From the NCBI GenBank assembly GCA_012511245.1, contig JAAZGM010000294.1:1-22573 (forward strand): a stretch of 22,573 bases of DNA. The letters are read 5' to 3'. The notes under the pieces are model-generated. The model was given only the letters and a program-made list of their open reading frames with translations, was not told where the DNA came from and made no database searches. The position numbers were made by a program, and so were the translations under genes. This DNA is from Methanomicrobiales archaeon. GTDB lineage: Archaea; Halobacteriota; Methanomicrobia; Methanomicrobiales; Methanoculleaceae. Positions 14,638 through 22,044 of this stretch are shown one piece after another. Each line of letters opens with the position of its first letter. Position 1 is the first letter of the stretch.

Positions 14638-15947
14638 CAAAGACAGTAACTGACGTAATCTGCCCATTCTGTGGGACTCTCTGCGATGACCTCGAGGTCG
14701 TCGTCAGCGCTGACAACAAGGAACTTCTCGAGGTCTACAATGCGTGCGCCATCGGCGCCGAGAAGTTCCTCCACTCTCAGGCAAAGGACCGTATCACCCG
14801 GCCGCGTATGCGCCAGGAGGACGGATCCTGGAAGGAGATCTCCTACGACGAGGCGATCGAGTATACAGCAAAGATACTCACCGACGCAAGGAAGCCTCTG
14901 ATGTACGGCTGGAGTTCCACAAACTGTGAAGCTCAGGCCGTCGGCTCAGAGATCGGCGAACTTGTCGGTGCGGTCATGGACAACACAGCTACCGTCTGCC
15001 ACGGAACATCGCTCATTGCGGTGCAGGATATCGGGATCCCGTCCTGCACGCTTGGGGAGGTCAAGAACCGTGCCGACCGTATCCTCTTCTGGGGATGCAA
15101 CCCGGCACATGCCCACCCGCGACACATGTCGCGCTACTCGATCTTCCCCCGTGGATTCTTCACCGGTAAAGGCCACAAGGGCCGGAAGGTGATCGTCATC
15201 GATCCGCGTCCCACCGATACTGCGAGCGTGGCGGACGTCCACCTCCAGATCGAGCAGGGACGCGACTACGAGCTCCTCAACGCATTCCGCGTGGCATTCA
15301 AGGATGAACAACTTCCCGACGTCGTCGCAGGCATCCCGAAAGAGAAGATCTACGAGGCTGCCGAGCTGCTCAAGAGCGGCCGGTTCGTGATCATCTTCTT
15401 CGGCATGGGTGTGACCCAGTCGCTCGGGAAGAACCACAACATCGACGAGGCCATTGCGGTCACCCGGGACTTAAACGAGTACACGAAAGCAGCCATCATG
15501 CCGATGCGGGGCCACTACAACGTCACCGGCTCCGGCCAGGTCTGGGGCTGGCTGTTCGGGTTCCCCTATGCGGTGGATCTCTCCCGCGGGTTTGCCCGCT
15601 ACAACCCCGGCGAGACAACCTCGAACGACCTGCTCCGCAGGGACGAGGTGGACGCCGTCTTCGTCCTCGGAAGCGATCCGGGCGCGCACTTCCCGTTCAG
15701 CTCGGTCAAGAAGATCTACAACCTGCCCTCCGTCGCGATCGACCCGCACGAGACCCCGACCACTGAGGTCTGCAAGGTCCACGTCCCGGTCGCCTTCGTC
15801 GGCGTAGAGGTGGGTGGATGCGCATACCGGATGGACAACGTACCGATTGAGACAAGAAAGGTCGTCGAGCCGCCTGAAGGCATGATGACCGACGAAGAGT
15901 TCCTGAGACACGTTCTTGCACGTGTCAAGGAGATCCAGGGGGTGTAA
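14634..15947 (+). CDS. fwdB: Formylmethanofuran dehydrogenase subunit B (tungsto/molybdopterin catalytic subunit)
   Basis: The 437-residue subunit reduces CO2 to formate at a bis-pterin metal centre. Cys 10, 13, 17 and 38 (ICPFCGTLCDD, NACAIG) form the N-terminal [4Fe-4S] site, and Cys 122 in NTATVCHGTS is the probable metal ligand, a cysteine where some methanogens use selenocysteine. Pterin-binding segments such as FWGCNPAHAHPRH, VIDPRPTDTA and LGSDPGAHFP are present. The ATG overlaps the fwdD stop. The length is normal, and fwdA follows after three bases. Formate made here is passed through a tunnel to FwdA in the structurally studied enzyme. Confidence 0.96.
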   Translation: MTKTVTDVICPFCGTLCDDLEVVVSADNKELLEVYNACAIGAEKFLHSQAKDRITRPRMRQEDGSWKEISYDEAIEYTAKILTDARKPLMYGWSSTNCEAQAVGSEIGELVGAVMDNTATVCHGTSLIAVQDIGIPSCTLGEVKNRADRILFWGCNPAHAHPRHMSRYSIFPRGFFTGKGHKGRKVIVIDPRPTDTASVADVHLQIEQGRDYELLNAFRVAFKDEQLPDVVAGIPKEKIYEAAELLKSGRFVIIFFGMGVTQSLGKNHNIDEAIAVTRDLNEYTKAAIMPMRGHYNVTGSGQVWGWLFGFPYAVDLSRGFARYNPGETTSNDLLRRDEVDAVFVLGSDPGAHFPFSSVKKIYNLPSVAIDPHETPTTEVCKVHVPVAFVGVEVGGCAYRMDNVPIETRKVVEPPEGMMTDEEFLRHVLARVKEIQGV

Positions 15948-15950
15948 GCG

Positions 15951-17657
15951 ATGGCAGAGTATCTTATCAAGAACGGTTTCGTCTTCGACCCGGTTCTCGG
16001 GATCAAGGGCGATAAGGCCGACGTCGCCATCAAGAACGGCAAGATCGTCGAGACGACGGCTCTTGGGAGCCCGAAGGTCATCGATGCCGCCGGTAAGACC
16101 GTCATGGCAGGCGGGGTCGATATCCACGCTCATGTCGCCGGTCCAAAGGTGAACATAGGGAGGAACTTCCGCCCTGAAGACAAACTCTTCGGCTACAAGG
16201 CAAGAAGCGGCATCGAACGGATGCAGGGCGGGTTCTCCGTCCCTACGACAATCCGGACGGGCTACAACTACGCCCGGATGGGGTACACGACCGTGATGGA
16301 AGCGGCCATGCCGCCGCTCTACGCACGGCACACCCATGAGGAGATGCGGGATACGCCGATCCTCGACCAGGGAGCTTACCCGGTCTTCGGGAACAACTGG
16401 TTCGTGCTCGAATATCTCAAGAACCATGAGATCGAGAACGCCGCCGCCTACATCGCCTGGCTGCTTCGTGCCACGAAGGGTTACGCGGTCAAGGTCGTCA
16501 ACCCCGGCGGCACCGAAGCCTGGGGCTGGGGGCTGAACTGTGAGAATATTCACGACCCGGTTCCCTACTTCGACATCACCCCGGCACAGATCGTGAAGGG
16601 GCTCATCGAGGCGAACGAGCACCTTGGTCTCCCGCACTCGATGCACGTGCATGCAAACAACCTTGGAAACCCCGGAAACTACACGACGACGCTCGATACG
16701 TTCAAGCTCTCCGAGGGGATCAAGCCGAACAGCAAGTTCGGCCGCGACCAGGTGATGCACCACACCCACGTTCAGTTCCACTCCTACGGAGGCGACTCCT
16801 GGGTGAACGTGGAGTCGAAGGCGAAGGAGATCATGGATTACGTGAACTCGCACGAGAATATCACCATCGACATGGGTCAGGTGACGCTCGACGAGACCAC
16901 GACCATGACCGCCGACGGGCCGTTCGAGCACCACCTCACGGAGCTGAACCACCTGAAGTGGGCGAACGCCGACGTGGAACTCGAGACCGGATCCGGTGTC
17001 GTGCCTTACGTTTACAGCCCGAACATCAAGGTCTGCGCTATCCAGTGGGCGATCGGCCTCGAACTCGCTCTGTTTGCAAAGGATCCCATGCGGATCTTCA
17101 TCACCACCGACCACCCGAACGCCGGACCGTTCATCCGCTACCCGCGGGTCATCAAGTGGCTCATGAGCACTGAGGCGCGTGAGCAGCAGTTCGACGCCTT
17201 CAAACACAAGGACAAGGTCATCGATGCGACCAACCTCGCCGGCATCGACCGCGAACTCAACCTCTACGAGATCGCGCAGATGACCCGGGCGGGACCTGCG
17301 AAGGCACTCGGTCTTGCGCACATGTACGGCGGGCTTGCACCTGGCCTCGAAGCGGATGTTGCAGTCTACGACTTCAACCCGAACGAGCCATATGCTCCCG
17401 ACGAGATCGAGACGGCGTTCCTGAACGCTGAGCATCTCTTCAAGACCGGCGTCCAGGTCGTCCGCGATCACAACATCGCCTCGAACGGCAACAAGCGGAC
17501 GCTCTGGGTGAACGCAAAGGTCGATGAGAACCCTCAGGTGATGCGTGACGTCAGGGAGAAGTTCCTCCGCTACTACACCGTCACCCTGAATAACTACGAG
17601 GTCACCGGGCACTACCTCCCGAACCCGTACGTCATCGAGGTTGATGCTACCGAGTGA
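15951..17657 (+). CDS. fwdA: Formylmethanofuran dehydrogenase subunit A (binuclear-metal amidohydrolase)
   Basis: The 568-residue amidohydrolase-type subunit condenses formate with methanofuran. The HxH metal motif is His 59 and 61 (VDIHAHVAG). Lys 181 in KVVNPGG is the probable carboxylated bridging lysine, further histidines lie in HSMHVHANN and MHHTHVQFH, and the catalytic Asp is about 387 in ITTDHPNAGP. The C-terminal KALGLAHMYGGLAPGLEADVAV is also typical. The ATG at 15951 follows GGGGGTGTAAGCG. All expected metal ligands are in place. fwdC begins 12 bases after the stop. The identification is secure. Confidence 0.97.
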   Translation: MAEYLIKNGFVFDPVLGIKGDKADVAIKNGKIVETTALGSPKVIDAAGKTVMAGGVDIHAHVAGPKVNIGRNFRPEDKLFGYKARSGIERMQGGFSVPTTIRTGYNYARMGYTTVMEAAMPPLYARHTHEEMRDTPILDQGAYPVFGNNWFVLEYLKNHEIENAAAYIAWLLRATKGYAVKVVNPGGTEAWGWGLNCENIHDPVPYFDITPAQIVKGLIEANEHLGLPHSMHVHANNLGNPGNYTTTLDTFKLSEGIKPNSKFGRDQVMHHTHVQFHSYGGDSWVNVESKAKEIMDYVNSHENITIDMGQVTLDETTTMTADGPFEHHLTELNHLKWANADVELETGSGVVPYVYSPNIKVCAIQWAIGLELALFAKDPMRIFITTDHPNAGPFIRYPRVIKWLMSTEAREQQFDAFKHKDKVIDATNLAGIDRELNLYEIAQMTRAGPAKALGLAHMYGGLAPGLEADVAVYDFNPNEPYAPDEIETAFLNAEHLFKTGVQVVRDHNIASNGNKRTLWVNAKVDENPQVMRDVREKFLRYYTVTLNNYEVTGHYLPNPYVIEVDATE

Positions 17658-17669
17658 GGAGGAAGAGAT

Positions 17670-18476
17670 ATGGAAACAGTTACACTCACCATAAAGAACC
17701 AGCCCGATCTCTTCCTTGAAGCCGACACCATCACCCCGGATGCGTTTGCCGGAAAGAAGATCGAGGAGATCGCTGATCTCCACGTCTACGTGGGCAGGGA
17801 GCAGCACCGACTTGGAGACTTCTTCGAGATCTCCGGCAAAGCCGGGGCAACACCTGAAGAGACGAAGATCGTCGTCAACGGCGATCTCTCCCGGGTCAAG
17901 TACATCGGCATGAAGATGACTGCAGGCGAGGTCGTCGTCAACGGCAACGCCGATATGTACGTCGGGGCATGGATGCAGGGCGGCAAGATCACGGTGAACG
18001 GGGACGTCGATGCCTTTGCCGGAACCGGGATGAAGGGCGGCGAGCTCATCATCAAGGGCAACGCCGGCAACTACCTCGGCGCCGCATACCGTGGCGACTG
18101 GCGCGGCATGCAGGCCGGAACGATCACCGTCACCGGCAACGCCGGAAGCGATATCGGCACCTTCATGAACGGCGGCGAGATCGTCATTGGCGGTGACGTC
18201 GATGTCCATGTCGCCACTCACGCCGAGGGTGGAAGGATCATCATCAAAGGCAATGCAAAGAGCCGTCTCGGCGGCCAGATGGTGGAAGGCGAGATCTACG
18301 TCCTCGGCAGCATCGATCTCATGATGCCGGGGTTCGCATACCGTGAGGATGTGGATGTCGATGTAGATGGCATCAAAGGCCGGTTTGCTCTCTATGAAGG
18401 TGATCTCGGGGAGCGCCACCGGAAACGGAAGGGGCAGACGATTTACGCTAAACTCTACCAGCGGATCGAGGCCTGA
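17670..18476 (+). CDS. fwdC: Formylmethanofuran dehydrogenase subunit C
   Basis: The 268-residue subunit is a right-handed beta-helix related to the C-terminal domain of glutamate synthase. Repeats of the pattern hydrophobic-NGN/KGNA...G...GG run from about residue 65 to 215 (VNGNADMYVGAWMQGG, IKGNAGNYLGAAYRG, VTGNAGSDIGTFMNGG, IKGNAKSRLGGQMVEG). FwdC supports the assembly of FwdA and FwdB/D. The ATG at 17670 has AGGAGGAAGAG immediately upstream. It is the last gene of the fwd-hdr operon, with a T-run 7 bases after its stop. Confidence 0.95.
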   Translation: METVTLTIKNQPDLFLEADTITPDAFAGKKIEEIADLHVYVGREQHRLGDFFEISGKAGATPEETKIVVNGDLSRVKYIGMKMTAGEVVVNGNADMYVGAWMQGGKITVNGDVDAFAGTGMKGGELIIKGNAGNYLGAAYRGDWRGMQAGTITVTGNAGSDIGTFMNGGEIVIGGDVDVHVATHAEGGRIIIKGNAKSRLGGQMVEGEIYVLGSIDLMMPGFAYREDVDVDVDGIKGRFALYEGDLGERHRKRKGQTIYAKLYQRIEA

Positions 18477-18481
18477 ACCCC

Positions 18482-18490
18482 TCTTTTTTC
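18482..18490 (+). terminator. T-run terminator of the fwd-hdr operon
   Basis: TCTTTTTTC follows the fwdC stop within a few bases (six T at 18484-18489). A second T6 lies at 18567-18572. Together they resemble intrinsic archaeal termination signals and separate fwd from mcr transcription, perhaps incompletely. Confidence 0.6.
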
Positions 18491-18556
18491 CTGAAGCAGA
18501 TATACGCGGTTTCACTCATCAGAAAAAATATGTGTTTAATATCCATTATATAACAC

Positions 18557-18588
18557 ATAATATTACTTTTTTAGTGCAATAATATTAC
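18557..18588. repeat. Direct repeat ATAATATTAC, two copies 22 bp apart
   Basis: Two identical 10-bp copies start at 18557 and 18579. The start-to-start distance of 22 bp is close to two turns of B-form DNA, so both would face the same side of the helix. Each contains the palindrome TAATATTA. This is a plausible binding site for a dimeric or paired regulator, though short AT-rich repeats can arise by chance. Confidence 0.5.
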
Positions 18589-18661
18589 CCCAGGAGAGAT
18601 GAAATACATTTATTGGTTTGGCCAATCAGCAATCTTCCAGCAAATATCTAATATCTAACCA

Positions 18662-18705
18662 TTAATATATATTGAATTGCAGGCATAAATAGCAATGCTT
18701 ATATC
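18662..18705 (+). promoter_or_regulatory. Candidate mcr operon promoter elements
   Basis: Two box A-like sequences are seen: TTAATATA (18662-18669) and CTTATATC (18698-18705). Initiation about 25 bases downstream of either would leave a 5' leader of roughly 110-150 bases before mcrB. Another element, TTATATAA (18546-18553), lies farther upstream. I cannot choose between them from sequence alone. Confidence 0.45.
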
Positions 18706-18839
18706 ATCAGAAGAAGTTACTATCTTTTTGTCCCACGAGGACGTGCAGTAGTTACCATCAGTCACAGTCAGCGATGCTTTTAGTGTTCAGCTTACATTTC
18801 CGGATAGTGTTCACTTAAAAAGGGTAATGGAGGAAAATT

Positions 18840-20144
18840 ATGGCTAAATACAAGGAAACTATCGACCTGTACGATGATGCAGGCAAGCTGTTGAAGAGCG
18901 GCGTGCCGCTTGATAAGATCAGCCCGGTGGTTAACCCGGCGACCAGGAAACTCATCGACCTCACCAAGAGGACGATTGCCGTCAACCTTGGAGGTGTTCA
19001 GGAGAACCTGAAGATCGGAAAGGTTGCAAAGGGGCAGGTCCTCGGGCGTGAACTCAATCTCGATATTCTCGGGAACAAGGATGCTATCATCGCAAAGATC
19101 AAGGACATGGTCCAGGTCACAGAAGGCGATGACACCAACATCCGCGAGTTCAACGGCGGCAAGCTGATCCTCGTCGAGGCTCCGAAAGCGCGTCTTGAGG
19201 CCGCATCCACCTACGATGCAGCAATCACGGCGGTCGCATCTGCGGCAACTTACGCGATCGTTGAGCAGTTCGACGTCGGCATGTTCGATGCGGCCATGGT
19301 CAAGGCTGCACTCTGGGGCTCCTATCCGCACACGATGGACCTCTCCGGCGCCAACGTCGCATCTGTTCTGTCGATTCCCCAGAACAACGAAGGCCTCGGC
19401 TACGCGCTCCGGAACATCCCGGTCAACCACATGGTGATGATGACCGGCAAGAACGCGATGGAGGGCGCAGCGCTCGCATCCACCTTCGAGCAGGCAGGAA
19501 TGTTTGAGATGGGTAACGCCATCGGACCGTTCGAGCGCGCCCATCTGCTCACGTATGCTTACCAGGGCCTGAACGCGAACAACCTGGTCTATGACCTCGT
19601 CAAGGCGAACGGTGCATCAGGAACCGTCGGTACAGTCGTCCAGAGCCTGGTCGAGCGTGCCATCGAGGACAAGATCATCACTCCAGGGAAGAAGAGCGGG
19701 TACTTCCAGTTCTACGACACGAAGGACCCGATGCTCTGGAACGCCTACGCCGCCGCGGGAACCATGGCCGCGACCATGGTCAACTGTGGTGCCGGACGGT
19801 TCGCCCAGGCTGTCTCCTCGACGCTTCTCTACTTCAACGACCTGCTTGAGCACGAGACCGGTCTCCCCGGCTGTGACTACGGTCGTGTGATGGGTGTAGC
19901 CGTCGGATTCTCGTTCTTCAGCCACTCGATCTACGGCGGTGGCGGTCCCGGTATCTTCAACGGCAACCACGTCGTGACCCGGCACGCTGCCGGCGTTGCC
20001 ATCCCGTGCGTGGTCGCTGCAGCGGCACTCGACGCCGGAACCCAGATGTTCTCGCCCGAGAGCACCTCGAAGGTCTACGGCGAGACCTACGGCAAGGTTG
20101 ATGTGTTCAACAAGCCGATCCAGCAGATCGCACAGGGTGTGTAA
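18840..20144 (+). CDS. mcrB: Methyl-coenzyme M reductase subunit beta
   Basis: The 434-residue beta subunit is part of the (alpha-beta-gamma)2 enzyme that makes methane and CoM-S-S-CoB. The family start MAKYKETIDLYDDAGKLL, the central GNAIGPFERAH, and the C-terminal SIYGGGGPGIFNGNHVVTRHAAG are visible; the last contributes the active-site tyrosine near F430. The ATG at 18840 follows GGAGG with six bases between. It opens the mcrBDCGA operon in the standard order. Length is typical (about 430-445). Confidence 0.98.
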   Translation: MAKYKETIDLYDDAGKLLKSGVPLDKISPVVNPATRKLIDLTKRTIAVNLGGVQENLKIGKVAKGQVLGRELNLDILGNKDAIIAKIKDMVQVTEGDDTNIREFNGGKLILVEAPKARLEAASTYDAAITAVASAATYAIVEQFDVGMFDAAMVKAALWGSYPHTMDLSGANVASVLSIPQNNEGLGYALRNIPVNHMVMMTGKNAMEGAALASTFEQAGMFEMGNAIGPFERAHLLTYAYQGLNANNLVYDLVKANGASGTVGTVVQSLVERAIEDKIITPGKKSGYFQFYDTKDPMLWNAYAAAGTMAATMVNCGAGRFAQAVSSTLLYFNDLLEHETGLPGCDYGRVMGVAVGFSFFSHSIYGGGGPGIFNGNHVVTRHAAGVAIPCVVAAAALDAGTQMFSPESTSKVYGETYGKVDVFNKPIQQIAQGV

Positions 20145-20161
20145 ATAACACGAGGGCATTG

Positions 20162-20638
20162 ATGACAGACGCCATATATCCTCAGGCCAGAATTGTTTCT
20201 GCGCGATTCCTCAGACCCGATACAGTGGAACAGCTCCTGAACAGGCTTGTTCAGGTCGGCGGGATCCTCCGGATGTCCATCAACGGACCGAGCATCCCCA
20301 CCACCGTTCCCTACGGCCCGGCACGGGGGAAACCCAACCCCCACCCTGACCGTAAAGTCATTCATGTCGGAGACCAGGACGTCCTTCTCCAGGTGCAGGT
20401 CGGAACCATCATCCTGGAGCTTGAGGACGAGTCGTACATCGCAGGTATCAGGGAAGCAGTCGATGAGGTCTTTGCTGAAAAAGACTTCACTTGCGCCGTC
20501 CAGCAGGGACGGTATATGAAATCCCAACCGACGATCTCCGACTACGCAAAGTATGGGCCTGACGCTGACAGAGAAATTCTCGGGCTTGTCGATCCAAGGA
20601 AGAAAGACGGGCCGATTATCATTCAGGGAACCAAGTAA
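20162..20638 (+). CDS. mcrD: Methyl-coenzyme M reductase operon protein D
   Basis: The 158-residue accessory protein is encoded between mcrB and mcrC, as in other methanogens. It is not part of the mature enzyme and is thought to help in maturation or F430 delivery. The start is the ATG at 20162 (MTDAIYPQARIVSARFL), five bases after GAGGG; a TTG three bases earlier is less likely. The segments RFLRPDTVEQLLN, GPSIPTTVPYGPARG and LLQVQVGTIILELED are typical. It starts 17 bases after the mcrB stop. Confidence 0.95.
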   Translation: MTDAIYPQARIVSARFLRPDTVEQLLNRLVQVGGILRMSINGPSIPTTVPYGPARGKPNPHPDRKVIHVGDQDVLLQVQVGTIILELEDESYIAGIREAVDEVFAEKDFTCAVQQGRYMKSQPTISDYAKYGPDADREILGLVDPRKKDGPIIIQGTK

Positions 20639-20639
20639 C

Positions 20640-21272
20640 ATGCCTATCGGAAGAGTAACCCAGATTGTCGATTGTCGCGAGAGCATGGGGATGGGGAAAG
20701 GAGGCGGTCTCGCCCAGCGGGGCACCATCTCTGAGGCCAGATCCCCGGATGTGATCGTGATCGGGATGTCCCCGGGACGCAGGCACGTCACGAAACCGGT
20801 CTGCGACATCACCTCCGGTCTCCGGAGGGAGGGAGCACAGTTCTCCGTGACCACGCTTGTCCTCAATGCAGGGAGCGGGGTTCCGGCAGATTCACCCGTC
20901 GCGGGCCACGTTCTCGGAGCATATTTCGGTCTGACCGAGAAAGAGATCGTCCAGATCGAACAGCACAAGGTCGCGATCCTGCACCACGGGAATGTCCGCT
21001 CCCATGTGGTGCAGAAGGTCCGGTTCATCCTTGAGCATGCAAACATCAAGGCAATCGTCGTCTCCCAGGTCCCGATTGATTTTGAGGATCTTGCAAAAGA
21101 GGGGGTCAGGACCGCGGTGGTTATGCCGCCGCCTGATCGGGTGAAAACGAAAGGTATGGTGGTGGATATCGTCAGCGGCGTAACACGGGGCCAGACCCCC
21201 GGAAGGGGTAAACTGGCAGAGGTCATTCGTGCCGTTATGAAAGTGCTAAAAAGCCCAACACAAGGTGAATGA
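20640..21272 (+). CDS. mcrC: Methyl-coenzyme M reductase I operon protein C
   Basis: The 210-residue accessory protein has been found in the ATP-dependent activation complex that reduces F430 nickel in Mcr. The start MPIGRVTQIVDCRESMGMGK at 20640 is one base after the mcrD stop; a longer in-frame extension lies inside mcrD and is rejected. The motifs GMSPGRRHVTKPVCDITSGLR, LNAGSGVPAD and a GRGKLAEVIRAVMKV tail match McrC. A weak AGGGA lies about 11 bases upstream, suggesting coupling to mcrD translation. Confidence 0.95.
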   Translation: MPIGRVTQIVDCRESMGMGKGGGLAQRGTISEARSPDVIVIGMSPGRRHVTKPVCDITSGLRREGAQFSVTTLVLNAGSGVPADSPVAGHVLGAYFGLTEKEIVQIEQHKVAILHHGNVRSHVVQKVRFILEHANIKAIVVSQVPIDFEDLAKEGVRTAVVMPPPDRVKTKGMVVDIVSGVTRGQTPGRGKLAEVIRAVMKVLKSPTQGE

Positions 21273-21276
21273 AAAT

Positions 21277-22038
21277 ATGGCATACAAGCCTCAGTTCGGA
21301 CCGGGTACATCCAAAGTTGCCGAGAACCGGCGCAAGCAGATGAACCCCAAGCAGAAGCTTGAAAAGATGCGTGACGTTACTGATGAGGACATTGTGCTGC
21401 TGCTCGGCCACAGGGCGCCGGGAGCCGCCTACCCGACGGCTCACCCGCCGCTCGCCGAGCAGCAGGAGCCCGACTGCCCCATCAGGAAGATTGTAACCCC
21501 AACGGAGGGTGCCAAGGCAGGCGACCGCGTCCGTTACATCCAGTTCGCAGACTCGATGTTCTTCGCCCCCTGTCAGCCTTACCAGAGGACGTACACCGAG
21601 ATGTACCGCTTCCGCGGTATCGACCCGGGAACGCTCTCCGGCCGTCAGATCGTCGAGTGCCGCGAGCGCGACCTTGAGAAGTACTCAAAGGAACTCATCG
21701 AGACCGAGCTCCTCGATGCAGCCCGCACCGGCATCCGTGGCGCGACTGTGCACGGTCACTCGCTCCGTCTTGCCGAGAACGGCATGATGTTCGACATGCT
21801 CCAGAGGAGTGTCCTCGGTGAGGACGGCATCGTCCGCTACGTCAAGAACCAGATCGGCGAGCCCCTCGACCGCGCGGTTGCTATCGGCAAGCCGCTCGAT
21901 GAGAAGTGGCTCAAGGATCACACGACGATCTTCCACTCACTCGGCGGCACTGCATACCGTGATGACAAGGAGTACATCGAGTACGTCCAGCGGATCCACT
22001 CGCTTCGGACGAAATACGGATTCATGCCCAAGGAGTGA
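21277..22038 (+). CDS. mcrG: Methyl-coenzyme M reductase subunit gamma
   Basis: The 253-residue gamma subunit completes the Mcr heterotrimer. The family start MAYKPQFGPGTSKVAENRR, LLGHRAPGAAYPTAHPPLAEQ, and ADSMFFAPCQPYQRTYTEMYRFRG with GTLSGRQIVE are visible. I chose the ATG at 21277, placed after AAGGTGA, over a GTG 12 bases earlier that lies within that Shine-Dalgarno sequence and the mcrC end. It starts four bases after the mcrC stop. mcrA follows after six bases. Confidence 0.98.
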   Translation: MAYKPQFGPGTSKVAENRRKQMNPKQKLEKMRDVTDEDIVLLLGHRAPGAAYPTAHPPLAEQQEPDCPIRKIVTPTEGAKAGDRVRYIQFADSMFFAPCQPYQRTYTEMYRFRGIDPGTLSGRQIVECRERDLEKYSKELIETELLDAARTGIRGATVHGHSLRLAENGMMFDMLQRSVLGEDGIVRYVKNQIGEPLDRAVAIGKPLDEKWLKDHTTIFHSLGGTAYRDDKEYIEYVQRIHSLRTKYGFMPKE

Positions 22039-22044
22039 TGAGTT

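Larger units (their letters stand above)
18491..18839. other. AT-rich regulatory region upstream of mcrB
   Basis: This region holds no gene and is much richer in A+T than the flanking coding DNA. It contains a 10-bp direct repeat ATAATATTAC (18557-18566 and 18579-18588), an inverted repeat around TTGGCCAA (18618-18625) preceded by ATTGG, several TATA-like elements, and a strong Shine-Dalgarno GGAGG (18829-18833). The size and density of elements fit a highly expressed and regulated operon with a long 5' leader. Confidence 0.6.

Noticed and set aside
15471..18515. A 1014-codon open frame on the minus strand
   Set aside because: It lies fully antisense to fwdB, fwdA and fwdC, which are certain. 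It is a by-product of GC-rich codon use in the real genes, and its Asp/His/Val/Leu-rich translation resembles no protein family.
18815..18822. TTAAAAAG as an mcrB box A giving a leaderless transcript
   Set aside because: It is only 18-25 bases from the ATG, so the start would fall at or after the ATG, and the strong GGAGG Shine-Dalgarno sequence would then be unused.
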